NCBI GenBank assembly: GCA_016125285.1
Contig: WGMA01000011.1
Span: 62,001 to 126,000 of the forward strand
Length of the DNA: 64,000 bases
Reading direction: 5' to 3'
Origin: Phycisphaera sp.
GTDB taxonomy: Bacteria; Planctomycetota; Phycisphaerae; Phycisphaerales; Zrk34
The notes under the pieces are model-generated. The model worked only from the letters and a program-made list of their open reading frames with translations. It did not search any database and was not told where the DNA came from. This document shows, piece by piece, positions 8,344-21,100 of this stretch; the first letter of the stretch is position 1; every line of letters starts with the position of its first letter. The translations under genes and the position numbers were made by a program.

Positions 8344-10305
8344 ATGACACCTGCAACGCACCCCAAACCGCCCGCGCCCGGCCAGTGGCCGACGACGCTG
8401 CTGCTGATGGCCATCGCCGTCACGCTCGGCGTGATGAGCGTCGCGCGACCGGTCCTCGCCGGCGACCTCGGCGCCAACCCCATCACCGCCGACGACTTGA
8501 AGGGCATCCCCGTGTGGAAGCCCGCGAACGAGGGCACGGGCGTCACGCCGAGCGTCGACCTGCGGTTCGCCGTGCGCGGCGGGCGACAGGTGCGCGTGCT
8601 GCCGGAGGTCGGCAACCAGGCGAACCAGAACAGCTGCGTCGGCTGGGCCGTGGCCTACGCCTGCAAGACCTACAACGAGGCGCAGGATCAGGACTGGGAA
8701 GCCACGCAGCGCGAACACATCTTCTCGCCGTCGTTCATCTACAACCAGATCAACGGCGGCGTCGACCACGGCTCCAACACCGTCGCGGCCCTGCAACTCG
8801 TCATCGACCGCGGCTGCGCCACGCTGGCGACCATGCCGTACACCGACTACCGCGAGCAGCCCCCCGCCGCCGCGCTGCAGGAAGCCACGAAGTTCCGCGC
8901 CAGCCACTTCAGCCAGCTCACCACCGGCGACGCCATCCGCTCGGCCGTGGCGCAGGGGCACGTGGTCGTGCTCGTCATCCGCACCGACCCGATCTTCAAC
9001 AGCGGGCGCTACGACGTGTTCACCCCCGCGATGCGACGCGAAGCCGACGCACACATGGACCCCAACACGCAGCACCGCTACCACGCCCTGTGCGTTGTCG
9101 GCTTCGACGACACGCGGCACGCGTTCCTGCTGATGAACTCGTGGGGCACGCAGTGGCGGTGGCAGGACACCAACTACGCCGGGCACACGTGGGTCGACTA
9201 CGACCTGCTCCGCGAGCTCAGGCCGCACCCGTACAGCTTCGGCCAGGCGGCGTTCATCCTCCACGACATCCCCGAGAAGCTGCACAACGCGCCCGACATC
9301 GACCGCGCCGTCGCCGCCACCGGCAGCATCCGCTACGCCGGCGTCGTCAACGGCGGGCACACGTGGCAGTGGTCCGTGGCGCTCAACGGCAACCGACGCG
9401 CCCTCGAGAGCGTGCGGAACGTCACGTGGAAGGTGCCGCTGTCCGGCGGACAGATCGGCTCGTATCAGCGCACGTCGCTCGACGACGCGTTCGCCCTGCA
9501 GGGCAACCACGGCGGGACCGGCCGCGTGCACATCGAAGCGACCGTCCAGTTCTACGACAACACCACCAAAGACGTCGGCGTCGATCTGACGTTCAACCCG
9601 CCGCAGCAGCGCTCGCTGTCGCTCGTCCAGACCGACCGCTACTGGGGCCGCAGGGGCGACCAGCCGTACTGGGAATGGTCGCTGAAGCTCAACGGCTCGA
9701 TGACGGACCTCGCCGACGTGCAGCAGGTCACGTATCACCTGCACCCGACGTTCCCGCAGCCCAACGTCGTGGTGACCGACGCGCCACGCAACGGCTTCGC
9801 GTTCACCACCAACGGCTGGGGCACCTTCGCGGTCGGCGCGACCGTGCTGTTCAGGGACGGCACGACGCAACGCCTCACGCACCAGCTCAAGTTCAACGCC
9901 CCGGCCGACGACGCGATCCGGCTCGTCAACTCGTCCCGCAACACCGGCACGACGAAGTTCGGCAAGATCTGGTACGACTGGACGACGTGGGTCGAGGGCC
10001 CGGTCGGCGTGCTGCGCGACGTCAAGGCCGTCCGCTATTACCTGCACCCGACCTTTAACCCGAACCAGATCGACGTGGTCGACGGCGCGGACTACGGCTT
10101 CCCGTTGTCGCGCAGCGGCTGGGGCACCTTCGAGGTCGTCGCCGACGTGTTCATGAACAACGGCCGCGTTTACCGGCTCAAGCACCAGCTCGAGTTCGAC
10201 CCGAACAACCGCGTGGGCGGCAACGGCAACGCCGACGATCGCCTCGATCCCGCGCCGCCGCCACCGGCGTTCAAGGGCGGCAACAGCTCGCCGCTGATCA
10301 AGTGA
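8344..10305 (+). CDS. secreted papain-like cysteine peptidase with three pYEATS-like repeats
   Basis: The 653-residue protein has an N-terminal signal or anchor (TTLLLMAIAVTLGVMSVARPVLA). A C1/papain-like domain follows: NQNSCVGWAVAYA has the catalytic Cys and oxyanion Gln, HALCVVGFDD the catalytic His, and LLMNSWGTQW the Asn. From about residue 325 to 635 there are three repeats of ~100 residues. Repeats 2 and 3 carry the blocks VTYHLHPTFPQPN with GWGTFAVGATVLF, and VRYYLHPTFNPNQ with GWGTFEVVADVF. These match my memory of the prokaryotic YEATS (pYEATS) fold; repeat 1 is more divergent. The C-terminus is a low-complexity Gly/Asn/Pro tail. Cleavage after LA would make it periplasmic or surface-exposed. 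The peptidase call is firm and the pYEATS call is inference from motif resemblance. No self-evident partner genes adjoin it. Its stop codon abuts that of mfd. Confidence 0.8.
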   Translation: MTPATHPKPPAPGQWPTTLLLMAIAVTLGVMSVARPVLAGDLGANPITADDLKGIPVWKPANEGTGVTPSVDLRFAVRGGRQVRVLPEVGNQANQNSCVGWAVAYACKTYNEAQDQDWEATQREHIFSPSFIYNQINGGVDHGSNTVAALQLVIDRGCATLATMPYTDYREQPPAAALQEATKFRASHFSQLTTGDAIRSAVAQGHVVVLVIRTDPIFNSGRYDVFTPAMRREADAHMDPNTQHRYHALCVVGFDDTRHAFLLMNSWGTQWRWQDTNYAGHTWVDYDLLRELRPHPYSFGQAAFILHDIPEKLHNAPDIDRAVAATGSIRYAGVVNGGHTWQWSVALNGNRRALESVRNVTWKVPLSGGQIGSYQRTSLDDAFALQGNHGGTGRVHIEATVQFYDNTTKDVGVDLTFNPPQQRSLSLVQTDRYWGRRGDQPYWEWSLKLNGSMTDLADVQQVTYHLHPTFPQPNVVVTDAPRNGFAFTTNGWGTFAVGATVLFRDGTTQRLTHQLKFNAPADDAIRLVNSSRNTGTTKFGKIWYDWTTWVEGPVGVLRDVKAVRYYLHPTFNPNQIDVVDGADYGFPLSRSGWGTFEVVADVFMNNGRVYRLKHQLEFDPNNRVGGNGNADDRLDPAPPPPAFKGGNSSPLIK

Positions 10306-13605
<3,300 letters not shown>

Positions 13606-13644
13606 GTTCGCGTTCCGCGACACGTGGCGCGCAGGCTGGCGCCG

Positions 13645-13662
13645 CCCGATCGCGCGATCGGG
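13645..13662. promoter_or_regulatory. perfect 18-bp palindrome upstream of mfd
   Basis: CCCGATCGCGCGATCGGG is self-complementary over all 18 bases and lies about 40 bases before the mfd start codon. It could be an operator or a hairpin. Chance is possible in GC-rich DNA. Confidence 0.3.
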
Positions 13663-13737
13663 GGCTCGCCAAAGTGTCGGATTGTGCGGCGCGATCGTTT
13701 GGGCGATCACGCCGGGACACGCGTCACGGGAGGCGCG

Positions 13738-14325
13738 TCACAGCTTTTCGGTGCGGACGGCTTCGTTCTCGATGATGCGGATCTGATCGACGACGACGGG
13801 CACGTCGTACCGGCCGGGCTCGAACTGGCGCGAGCCGGGCGTCGGGCCGACCTCCGGCACGTGCTCGAGCACGCGGACCATCGCGATCTCGTCGCACATC
13901 TGGTTCTTCGGGCAGCGGATGCACTCGGACCAGACCTTCAGCGGGAGCGTGCGGTGGCGATCGACGACCTCGAAGCCGCACCGCTCAAAGAAGCGGCGCT
14001 CGTAGGTCAGCGCGAACAGCTTGCGGATGCCGAGCCGCTCGGCCTCTTCGCCACACGCGGCGACGAGGCGGCGGCCGATGCCCTGACCGTTGAACTCGGT
14101 GTCGACGGCCAGCGCGTACACCTCCGCGAGGTTCGCCCAGAGGATGCGCAGGCCGCAGATGCCGACGACGCGGCCTTCGATCTCGGCGATGAGGTAGTCG
14201 CGCAGGCGTTCGTACAGCTCCGCGTGCGAGCGGTGCAGCATCAGGCCGCGCTCGGCGTAGTCGTTGATCATGTCGGCGACCTGGGTGATGTCGCCGACGC
14301 GGGCCTGTCGGATCGTTGCGTCCAT
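13738..14325 (-). CDS. GNAT-family N-acetyltransferase, ArgA-like
   Basis: The 195-residue protein begins with TIRQARVGDITQVADMINDYAERGLML and contains LAEVYALAVDTEFNGQGIGRRLV, the acetyl-CoA-binding A motif (Q-x-x-G-x-G/R type). This pattern is shared with the stand-alone N-acetylglutamate-synthase-like acetyltransferases. A CIRCPKNQMC cysteine cluster follows the GNAT core, as seen in that subgroup. About 40 extra C-terminal residues follow. The ATG at 14325 matches the conserved beginning. The gene lies upstream of mfd on the same strand with 132 bases between, and is divergent from the glycosidase gene. Confidence 0.8.
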   Translation of the reverse strand: MDATIRQARVGDITQVADMINDYAERGLMLHRSHAELYERLRDYLIAEIEGRVVGICGLRILWANLAEVYALAVDTEFNGQGIGRRLVAACGEEAERLGIRKLFALTYERRFFERCGFEVVDRHRTLPLKVWSECIRCPKNQMCDEIAMVRVLEHVPEVGPTPGSRQFEPGRYDVPVVVDQIRIIENEAVRTEKL

Positions 14326-14400
14326 GGCGTGATTATACGTCAACCGGTTCACGAAGGTTTCACCGGCGCGCTTCGCGTCGCGATCGGTACAATGCCGACT

Positions 14401-17091
14401 ATGAGCACACGCACCGCAACGCCGCCGGGGGACGCCGAGTCGGTCCGACTCCACGAGTCGATCACGCGCAAGCGTAACTGGAAGCGTTGGGGCCCGTACC
14501 TGTCCGAGCGTCAGTGGGGAACGGTCCGCGAGGACTACTCCGACAACGGTGACTGCTGGAACTACTTCACGCACGACCAGGCGCGGAGCCGGGCGTATCG
14601 CTGGGGCGAGGACGGCCTGATGGGCGTCACCGACCGCGAGTGCCGCATGTGCTTCGCGCTGGCGTTGTGGAACGGCCAGGACCCGATCCTCAAGGAGCGG
14701 CTGTTCGGGCTGACCAATCCCGAAGGCAACCACGGCGAAGACGTCAAGGAAGAGTACTTCTACCTCGACTCGACGCCGACGCACTCGTACATGAAGACGC
14801 TGTACAAGTACCCGCAGGCGGCGTTTCCTTACCAGCAGCTGATCGACGTGAACCGCGAGCGCGGCGTGCACGACGCGGAATTCGAGCTGAGCGACACGGG
14901 CGTGTTCGACGACGGGCGTTACTTCGACGTGATGACCGAGTACGCCAAGGCGGGGCCGAACGACCTGCTGATCCGCGTGACGGTGTCGAACCGCGGGCCG
15001 GACGCGGCGGAGGTGCACGTGCTGCCGACGCTGTGGTTCCGCAACACGTGGTCGTGGGGGACGCGTCACGAGGGCTGCGGTCGCAAGCCGATGCTCAAGC
15101 AGACCGGGCCACACACTTTGCTGGCGGACCACGACACGCTGGGGCGTTTCGTGATGCAGGTCGGGCCGGGCGCAGACGGCGAATCGCCCGAGCTGATGCT
15201 CACGGAGAACGACACGAACGCGCAGCGCCTGTGGGGCGCGCCGAACGCGGCGATGCACGTGAAGGACGCGTTCCACGAGCGCGTGATCCGCGGGCGCGTC
15301 GACGCGGTCAATCCCGCGGGCACGGGCACGAAGGCCGCGGCGTGGTACAAGCTGCGTGTCCCGGCGGGCGAGTCGGTGCGGGTCCAGCTGCGTCTGACCG
15401 CAGAGGACGAGCAGCCCAAGGGCGATCCGTTCGGCAAGGCCTTCAACGACACGTTCAAGAAGCGGGCGACGGAGGCGGACGCGTTCTACGCGGCGCGGCT
15501 GTCGAAGGAACTGAGCGACGAGCAGCGGAACGTGGCGCGGCAGGCGTACGCGGGCCTGCTGTTCAGCAAGCAGTTCTACCACTACATCGTCGAGGACTGG
15601 CTGAAGGGCGACCCGGCGATGCCGCCCCCGCCGCCGCAGCACCAGCACGGACGCAACGCCGAGTGGGAGCACCTGTACAACCGCGACGTGGTGCTGATGC
15701 CGGACAAGTGGGAGTACCCGTGGTACGCGGCGTGGGACCTGGCGTTTCACGCGGTGGCGCTGGCGAAGGTGGACGGCGACTTCGCCAAGAAGCAGCTCAT
15801 GCTGCTGCTGCGCGAGTGGTACATGCACCCCAACGGCCAGCTCCCGGCGTACGAGTTCCACTTCGACGACGTGAACCCGCCGGTGCACGCCTGGGCGTGC
15901 TGGCGCGTGTACAAGATGACCGGCCCGCGCGGCAAGCGTGACCGCAAGTTCCTCGAGTCGTGCTTCCAGAAGCTGCTGCTGAACTTCACGTGGTGGGTCA
16001 ACCGCAAGGACCCGCAGGGCAACCACCTGTTCAGCGGCGGGTTCCTCGGCCTGGACAACATCGGCGTGTTCGACCGCTCGCAGCCGCTGCCCGGCGGCGC
16101 GACGCTTACGCAGGCGGACGGCACGGCGTGGATGGCGTTCTACTGCGGCACGATGCTCGCCATCGCGCTGGAGCTCGCGGAGGACAACCCGGTCTATGAG
16201 GACATGGCGTCGAAGTTCTTCGAGCACTTCGTGGCGATCTGCGACGCGATGAACACGCTAGGCGGCAACGGGCTGTGGGACGAGGAGGACGGCTTCTACT
16301 ACGACCAGCTGCACGTCAACGAGCACTCGGTGCCGGTCAAGGCGCGGTCGCTCGTCGGGCTCATCCCGCTGTGCACGGCGACGGTGTTCTCGTCACGCCG
16401 CATCGACACGCTGCCGGGCTTTCGCAAGCGCATGGATTGGTTCCTCGAGTACCGCGGCGATCTGGCGCGGCACGTGGCGCTGATGGAGCGCGTCGAGCAT
16501 CAGCACGGCCACGAGCACCTGCTGCTGGCGATCCCGTCGCAGAAGCGCCTCCGCCGCGTGCTGACGTACATGCTCGACGAGAACGAGTTCCTGTCGCCCT
16601 ACGGCATCCGCTCGCTGTCCCGCGCGTACCGCGACAAGCCGTACCAGTTGCAGCACCACGGCCAGACGTACGGCGTGGCGTACGACCCGGCGGAGTCGAC
16701 GACGGACCTGTTCGGCGGCAACAGCAACTGGCGCGGGCCGGTGTGGTTCCCGATCAACTACCTGCTCGTCGAGGCGCTCGAACGCTACCACCACTTCTAC
16801 GGCGACTCGTTCCAGATCGAGTGCCCGACCGGCTCGGGCAACATGATGACGCTGCTGGAGGTCGCCCACGAACTCGACCGACGCCTGTCGTCGATCTTCA
16901 TGCCGGACGACACGGGGCGTCGACCCGCGCACGGTCACAACGCCCTGTTCACGCACGACGCGAACTGGCGGGACCTCGTGCTGTTCTACGAGTACTTCGA
17001 CGGCGACACCGGCCGCGGCTGCGGCGCGAATCACCAGACCGGGTGGACGGCGCTGATTACGCACTGTGTCGACAAGATGCACCGCGAGTAG
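14401..17091 (+). CDS. GH63/MGH1-like glycosidase
   Basis: The 896-residue protein resembles the large intracellular glucosidase and mannosylglycerate-hydrolase-like proteins with an (alpha/alpha)6 barrel. Characteristic blocks are [18 protein letters not shown] at the N-terminus, [92 protein letters not shown] and HQTGWTALI. There is no signal peptide, so it acts in the cytoplasm. A TACAAT box at 14388-14393 lies only 7 bases before the ATG and no Shine-Dalgarno is visible, so the mRNA may be leaderless (inference). The substrate is likely an alpha-glucoside or a compatible-solute glycoside. Confidence 0.78.
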   Translation: MSTRTATPPGDAESVRLHESITRKRNWKRWGPYLSERQWGTVREDYSDNGDCWNYFTHDQARSRAYRWGEDGLMGVTDRECRMCFALALWNGQDPILKERLFGLTNPEGNHGEDVKEEYFYLDSTPTHSYMKTLYKYPQAAFPYQQLIDVNRERGVHDAEFELSDTGVFDDGRYFDVMTEYAKAGPNDLLIRVTVSNRGPDAAEVHVLPTLWFRNTWSWGTRHEGCGRKPMLKQTGPHTLLADHDTLGRFVMQVGPGADGESPELMLTENDTNAQRLWGAPNAAMHVKDAFHERVIRGRVDAVNPAGTGTKAAAWYKLRVPAGESVRVQLRLTAEDEQPKGDPFGKAFNDTFKKRATEADAFYAARLSKELSDEQRNVARQAYAGLLFSKQFYHYIVEDWLKGDPAMPPPPPQHQHGRNAEWEHLYNRDVVLMPDKWEYPWYAAWDLAFHAVALAKVDGDFAKKQLMLLLREWYMHPNGQLPAYEFHFDDVNPPVHAWACWRVYKMTGPRGKRDRKFLESCFQKLLLNFTWWVNRKDPQGNHLFSGGFLGLDNIGVFDRSQPLPGGATLTQADGTAWMAFYCGTMLAIALELAEDNPVYEDMASKFFEHFVAICDAMNTLGGNGLWDEEDGFYYDQLHVNEHSVPVKARSLVGLIPLCTATVFSSRRIDTLPGFRKRMDWFLEYRGDLARHVALMERVEHQHGHEHLLLAIPSQKRLRRVLTYMLDENEFLSPYGIRSLSRAYRDKPYQLQHHGQTYGVAYDPAESTTDLFGGNSNWRGPVWFPINYLLVEALERYHHFYGDSFQIECPTGSGNMMTLLEVAHELDRRLSSIFMPDDTGRRPAHGHNALFTHDANWRDLVLFYEYFDGDTGRGCGANHQTGWTALITHCVDKMHRE

Positions 17092-17100
17092 GTTGATTCC

Positions 17101-17268
17101 GGGTGGCACTGACAAGCGCAACGCAGCGGAGCTTGTCAGTGGAGATCTGCAGCGACCCCAGCGTGTGCGCCGCGAGTGTCATTGACGAATGGGCAGCTAA
17201 AGGTTTTCGCCGATCGCGCCGCCCTCCGCCACTGACAAGCTCGCTACGCTCCCTTGTCAGTGCCACCC
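17101..17268. repeat. nested inverted repeat element, family A
   Basis: The left arm (17101-17142) and right arm (17229-17268) are inverted copies of one another with few mismatches. Each arm is itself a palindrome, CACTGACAAG facing CTTGTCAGTG around an AGCG-rich loop. Both outer ends read GGGTGGC inward. The 86 bases between the arms hold no ORF. The right arm supplies the last codons and stop of the minus-strand DHOD-like gene. Confidence 0.8.
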
Positions 17269-18047
17269 AGGCGCCTCGTCGCGTGCTCGATCAGCGGGCG
17301 CACCCCCGCGTCGCTGAACAGGTAGATCGGGTTGCAGACCTTCGTCGCGACGGCGACACGGTCGACGCCCGCGGCGAGGTAGTCGTCGATGTCGCACGTG
17401 GCGCGGATGCCGCCGCCGCCGATCACCAACAGCCTGGCGCGGTCGTCGGGGGGCATGTCGCCGAACAGGTCGCGGATGCACTGCAGCGCCACGGGCTTGA
17501 GCGGCGCGCCGCTGAGCCCGCCCGCGGGGACCGGCAGCGTGTTGCAGCAATGGAACCCGCGGATCTGCGCCGCGTGCGCCTGCGTGAACATCTCGTCGTA
17601 GTTGACCGGGGGCAGCTTCGCGATCACCGGCACGCCGGTCGCCACCGCGCGGTCGAACAGCTCGTCGGGCCAGTCCACCTCGCCGACGTTCGGGCAGCTC
17701 ATGTTCAGCTCGACGGCCAGCGGCTTGATCTCCGCGATCTGATCCAGCAGCGCCCACCAGTCATCGGCGACGAAGCCGTGCACGGAGACGATCTTGTCGG
17801 CCGCGTCGATCTTGCCGGCCTTGCACTGCTCGACGAACCACGGCATGCCGGGGTTGCGGAGGCCGATCTTGTTGACCCACGCGCGGAGGCGACGGTAGTA
17901 GCGGACGGTGCGGATGAATCGCCAGTAGCGACCGGGGCGTGCGGCGGCGGTGAAGGTGCCGCACGTGGCGGTCGCGCCGTCGGGCTGGATGTAGTTGCCG
18001 AACGGGGCGGAGATGATCAGCGGTTTGATGTCGGTCAGGTCGCTCAT
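17244..18047 (-). CDS. dihydroorotate-dehydrogenase-like flavoprotein
   Basis: The 267-residue protein has the TIM-barrel FMN signature of the DHOD family: SAPFGNYIQPDG and KIGLRNPG near the N-terminus, VELNMSCPNVGE at about residue 115, and the phosphate-binding LLVIGGGGIRATCDIDDYLAAG with VAVATKV near the C-terminus. It is shorter than true PyrD proteins and lacks obvious membrane or PyrK partners, so dihydroorotate is not assured as substrate. The ATG at 18047 starts MSDLTDIKPL. The C-terminal codons GGTDKGA and the TAG stop are encoded by the right arm of the adjacent inverted repeat, so the native end was probably replaced. Confidence 0.78.
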   Translation of the reverse strand: MSDLTDIKPLIISAPFGNYIQPDGATATCGTFTAAARPGRYWRFIRTVRYYRRLRAWVNKIGLRNPGMPWFVEQCKAGKIDAADKIVSVHGFVADDWWALLDQIAEIKPLAVELNMSCPNVGEVDWPDELFDRAVATGVPVIAKLPPVNYDEMFTQAHAAQIRGFHCCNTLPVPAGGLSGAPLKPVALQCIRDLFGDMPPDDRARLLVIGGGGIRATCDIDDYLAAGVDRVAVATKVCNPIYLFSDAGVRPLIEHATRRLGGTDKGA

Positions 18048-18078
18048 GGGTGGTCGGGGTGAGTATATTACACGGATC

Positions 18079-18522
18079 GTGAACCCCGCGCACCCGGATG
18101 ACGACAACATCGTGACACGCCGCGAGCGTGAAATGTTCGACGACCTGCTCGAAAGCGTGCTCGCCGAGCTGCCTTCGCGTGTGACCGACCTGCTCGAAGA
18201 GATTCCGCTGATCGTCGAGGACTACCCCTCCGACGACGTGCTCGACGACCTGGGCGTCGACCCGGACGACGACACGGCCATCGACAACCTGTGCGGCCTG
18301 CACAGCGGCATCCCACTGACCGAGCGGAGCGTCATGCACTCCGGCACGATGCCCGACACGATCCACGTGTTCCGCAACGGCGTGCTGAACCTCGCGACGG
18401 GGCCCGACGGGTACGTCGACGAAGCCGAGCTCCGCAGGCAGATCCGCATCACCGTCCTGCACGAGATCGGCCACCACTTCGGCCTCGATGAGGACGACCT
18501 CAGGAACCTCGGCTACGCGTAG
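18079..18522 (+). CDS. small zincin-type metalloprotease (MpgP/Zincin_1 family)
   Basis: The 147-residue protein contains HEIGHHFGLDEDDLRNLG, the HExxH zincin motif with a third downstream acidic ligand, preceded by GIPLTERSVM and DTIHVFRN. This order is that of the minimal bacterial metallopeptidases (Zincin_1 family). A GTG at 18079 is chosen; TATATT at 18064-18069 would place transcription start at about the GTG, so the mRNA may be leaderless. ATG 18133 is an alternative start. The stop codon is inside a perfect 22-bp palindrome. It is divergent from the DHOD-like gene. Confidence 0.72.
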   Translation: MNPAHPDDDNIVTRREREMFDDLLESVLAELPSRVTDLLEEIPLIVEDYPSDDVLDDLGVDPDDDTAIDNLCGLHSGIPLTERSVMHSGTMPDTIHVFRNGVLNLATGPDGYVDEAELRRQIRITVLHEIGHHFGLDEDDLRNLGYA

Positions 18523-18528
18523 CCGAGG
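18507..18528. repeat. perfect 22-bp palindrome over the metalloprotease stop codon
   Basis: The 11-base half CCTCGGCTACG is followed directly by its exact complement, ending at the first base of the next repeat. It includes the TAG stop at 18520-18522. It may act in transcript ending, but there is no loop or T-run. Confidence 0.55.
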
Positions 18529-18620
18529 AATGCCCAATGACCAAGCCCCAATGTCCAATACCGGATGCGCGGACGAGGGCTCTGTAACATTGGTCATTGG
18601 GATTTAGTCATTGGGCATTC
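18528..18620. repeat. inverted repeat element, family B (CCAATG words)
   Basis: The 32-base arms at 18528-18559 and 18589-18620 pair with four mismatches. They are made of the words AATGACCAA and CCCAATG. A second copy of the family is at 48956-49042. It lies between the metalloprotease gene and the permease gene. Confidence 0.75.
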
Positions 18621-18675
18621 TTCCCTGCTATGCTGTGTCGGCACGGTCTTTACGAACGATCAGGGGATTTGATCA

Positions 18676-21030
18676 ATGAGTGAGGCACCGACACCATCCA
18701 TGCGTTGGTTCGTCCGCGGAGACCTCGACGGGTTCTTCGGGTTGGCGATCGACAACCTTGTTCAGCTGCTGGTCATCACATCGCTGTGCAAGGGGCTGCT
18801 GGGCTTCACCGACGAACTGCTGTTCGGTCGTGTGCTGCCGGGCGTGGCGGTGTCGCTGATCATCGGCAACGTGTTTTACGCGTGGCAGGCGAAGCGGCTG
18901 GCGGCTCGCGAGGGGCGGACGGACGTGTGCGCCCTGCCGTACGGGATCAACACGCCGAGCGTGTTCGCGTTCATCCTGCTGGTGATGCTGCCGGCGAAGA
19001 TCGCGGCGCAGTCGGCGGGCGCGACGCCGGAGGACGCGGCGACGACGGCGTGGCGCGTGGGCCTGATCGCGTGCCTCGGCAGCGGCGTGATCGAGTTCGT
19101 CGGGGCGTTCGCCGCGCCGTGGATCCGCAAGGTCACGCCGCGCGCCGCGCTGCTCAGCACGCTGGCCGGCATCGCCATCGTGTTCATCGCCGGCATGTTC
19201 CTGTTCAAGACGTACGCGTACCCGGTGGTCGGGCTGGCGACGCTGGCGGTGATCCTCGTGGCGTACTTCGGCCGCGTGCGGATCCGCGGCGGCATCCCGG
19301 CGGGGCTGGTGGCGGTGGTGATCGGCACGGCGCTGGCGTGGCTGCCGGTGCTGACCGGCGACGGCTCACCTCTCATCGACATGAAGGCCACGCTGCCTAG
19401 CGCAGGTTTCTATGCGCCGATCCCCGTGTTCGACGACCTGCGCGCCCTGTTCACCGACAAGACACCCGGCGGCATGGTCGTCGGTTGGTACTACCTCGCG
19501 ACGTACCTGTCGGTCATCATCCCGATGGGCCTGTTCAACGTGATCGGCTCGATGCAGAACATCGAATCGGCCGAGGCGGAGGGCGACGGGTACGCGACGT
19601 GGTCAAGCCTGTCGGTCAACGGCATCGGCACGATGGCCGCGGCGTGCTTCGGCTCGTGCTTCCCGACGACGATCTACATCGGCCACCCCGGCTGGAAGGC
19701 GATGGGCGCACGGGCGGGTTACTCGATCGCCAACGCGGTGTTCATCACGATCCTGTGCCTCAGCGGGACGGTGGCGCACGTCGCGTGGGCCGTGCCGATC
19801 GAGGCGGGCATGGCGATCGTGCTGTGGATCGGCATCGTGATCACCGCCCAGGCGTTCACCGCCACGCCGCGCAAGCATGCGCCCGCGGTTGTCGTCGGCC
19901 TGCTCCCGGCGGTCGCGGCGTTCGGCGCCCTGCTCGCGAAGTTCGGCCTCCAGGTCGCGGGATTCGGCCCGCCGAACGGCCCGGCGTTTTACGACAGGTC
20001 GCAGACAATCCTCGACGGCTTCGCTGCCCGCGGGTGGAACATCGATGGCGCGTTCCGCATGGAACAGGGCTTCATCCTCACCGCGATGATCCTCGCCGCG
20101 ATGACCGTCATGGTCATCGAACGCAAGTTCATCTGGGCGATGACGTGGTGCCTGATCGCCGCCCTGCTCACGACGTTCGGCCTGATGCACTCGTACACGT
20201 TCACACCGAGCGACACGGCGATCGTGCTGCTCTACCCGCACGGCGAGGCCGCCCAATCGCTGCAGGGCTGGTGGGAGTGGCTGCGCGGCATCCCGACGAT
20301 GGACTGGGCCCTGGGCTACCTGTGTATGGCCGGCGTGTTCCTGCTCGCCAGGTTCGTCACGACGCCCAGTGAGCACGCGGACCACGGCGAGACGCTCACC
20401 GAACTCGAAGAAGGCGAGGCCGGGCCGGGCGGCGCGGCGTTCGTGCACGCGGGCTCGAAGTCTGCCGAGATCGCGGCGCAGTCGGACGTAAAGCTACCCG
20501 ACGTCGACGACAGCATCGAACTCGAGGCCGCGAGTGAACTCACACCGCCGGACGCCGACACGCCGACGCCGTCGACCGCGCAGGCCGACCCAGACACGGG
20601 GCTGAAGCCCGACGAGGTCGACCTGTACGAACTCGGCGGAGGTTCACCCCCACCGCCGCCCACGTCCGTCGCGGAACCCGATGAGACGCCGGCGCCCGAC
20701 GACGAAGGCGACGACCAGATCGCGATCGCAGACGAGGACGCGGCGGAAAGCTCCGATCTCACCTCGCTCGCCGCGGCGCAGCCGGAAGCGGACACCGCGG
20801 GCGAGCCCGCGGAGGTCGCGCCGTATGAAGAAGACGAGACGCCGCGCTCCGACGTGAAGCTGCCGGACATCGACCCCGACGAGATCGACGAAGACGAGAT
20901 CACGCACGGCGGGATGGTCGGCATGGGGCTCGACGACGAAGACGATGAAAACGACGACGCGGGCCTGCCGCCGGTCGCGGACGCGACGGACGAAGAGGAC
21001 GACGACGAGAATCGGCCGCCGATGATGTAG
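18676..21030 (+). CDS. NCS2-type permease with a long acidic C-terminal tail
   Basis: The first ~560 residues form a polytopic membrane protein of the xanthine/uracil/AzgA-like transporter type: MRWFVRGDLDGFFGLAIDNLVQ at the N-terminus, ALPYGINTPSVFAFI, and GLFNVIGSMQNIESAEAEGD in the core, with many hydrophobic helices. The remaining ~220 residues are Asp/Glu/Pro-rich, probably cytosolic and disordered, and contain the motif SDVKLPD[VI]D twice (around residues 604 and 726). The protein has 784 residues against about 430-560 in relatives. Purine, xanthine or an anion could be the substrate. AGGGG precedes the ATG at 18676. It converges with the pectate lyase gene; its TAG stop is the first triplet of the inverted repeat at 21028. 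Confidence 0.8.
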   Translation: MSEAPTPSMRWFVRGDLDGFFGLAIDNLVQLLVITSLCKGLLGFTDELLFGRVLPGVAVSLIIGNVFYAWQAKRLAAREGRTDVCALPYGINTPSVFAFILLVMLPAKIAAQSAGATPEDAATTAWRVGLIACLGSGVIEFVGAFAAPWIRKVTPRAALLSTLAGIAIVFIAGMFLFKTYAYPVVGLATLAVILVAYFGRVRIRGGIPAGLVAVVIGTALAWLPVLTGDGSPLIDMKATLPSAGFYAPIPVFDDLRALFTDKTPGGMVVGWYYLATYLSVIIPMGLFNVIGSMQNIESAEAEGDGYATWSSLSVNGIGTMAAACFGSCFPTTIYIGHPGWKAMGARAGYSIANAVFITILCLSGTVAHVAWAVPIEAGMAIVLWIGIVITAQAFTATPRKHAPAVVVGLLPAVAAFGALLAKFGLQVAGFGPPNGPAFYDRSQTILDGFAARGWNIDGAFRMEQGFILTAMILAAMTVMVIERKFIWAMTWCLIAALLTTFGLMHSYTFTPSDTAIVLLYPHGEAAQSLQGWWEWLRGIPTMDWALGYLCMAGVFLLARFVTTPSEHADHGETLTELEEGEAGPGGAAFVHAGSKSAEIAAQSDVKLPDVDDSIELEAASELTPPDADTPTPSTAQADPDTGLKPDEVDLYELGGGSPPPPPTSVAEPDETPAPDDEGDDQIAIADEDAAESSDLTSLAAAQPEADTAGEPAEVAPYEEDETPRSDVKLPDIDPDEIDEDEITHGGMVGMGLDDEDDENDDAGLPPVADATDEEDDDENRPPMM

Positions 21031-21100
21031 GGGTCCGCTATTGCGGACCGATTCGGCTCAACACACGCACGTCGTACCGGTCCGCAATAGCAGGACCCTA
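21028..21100. repeat. inverted repeat carrying both convergent stop codons
   Basis: The 23-base arms at 21028-21050 and 21078-21100 pair with three mismatches, and the left arm also folds on itself (GGTCCGC/GCGGACC). The outermost triplets are TAG on each strand, and these are the actual stop codons of the permease (plus) and the lyase (minus). It may also serve as a two-way terminator. Confidence 0.75.

Noticed and set aside
14326-16227. Minus-strand N-terminal extension of the GNAT frame
   Set aside because: These codons are the antisense of the glycosidase gene; the acetyltransferase starts at 14325.
17101-17268. Insertion sequence
   Set aside because: Terminal inverted repeats are present but there is no transposase gene inside and no evident target duplication.
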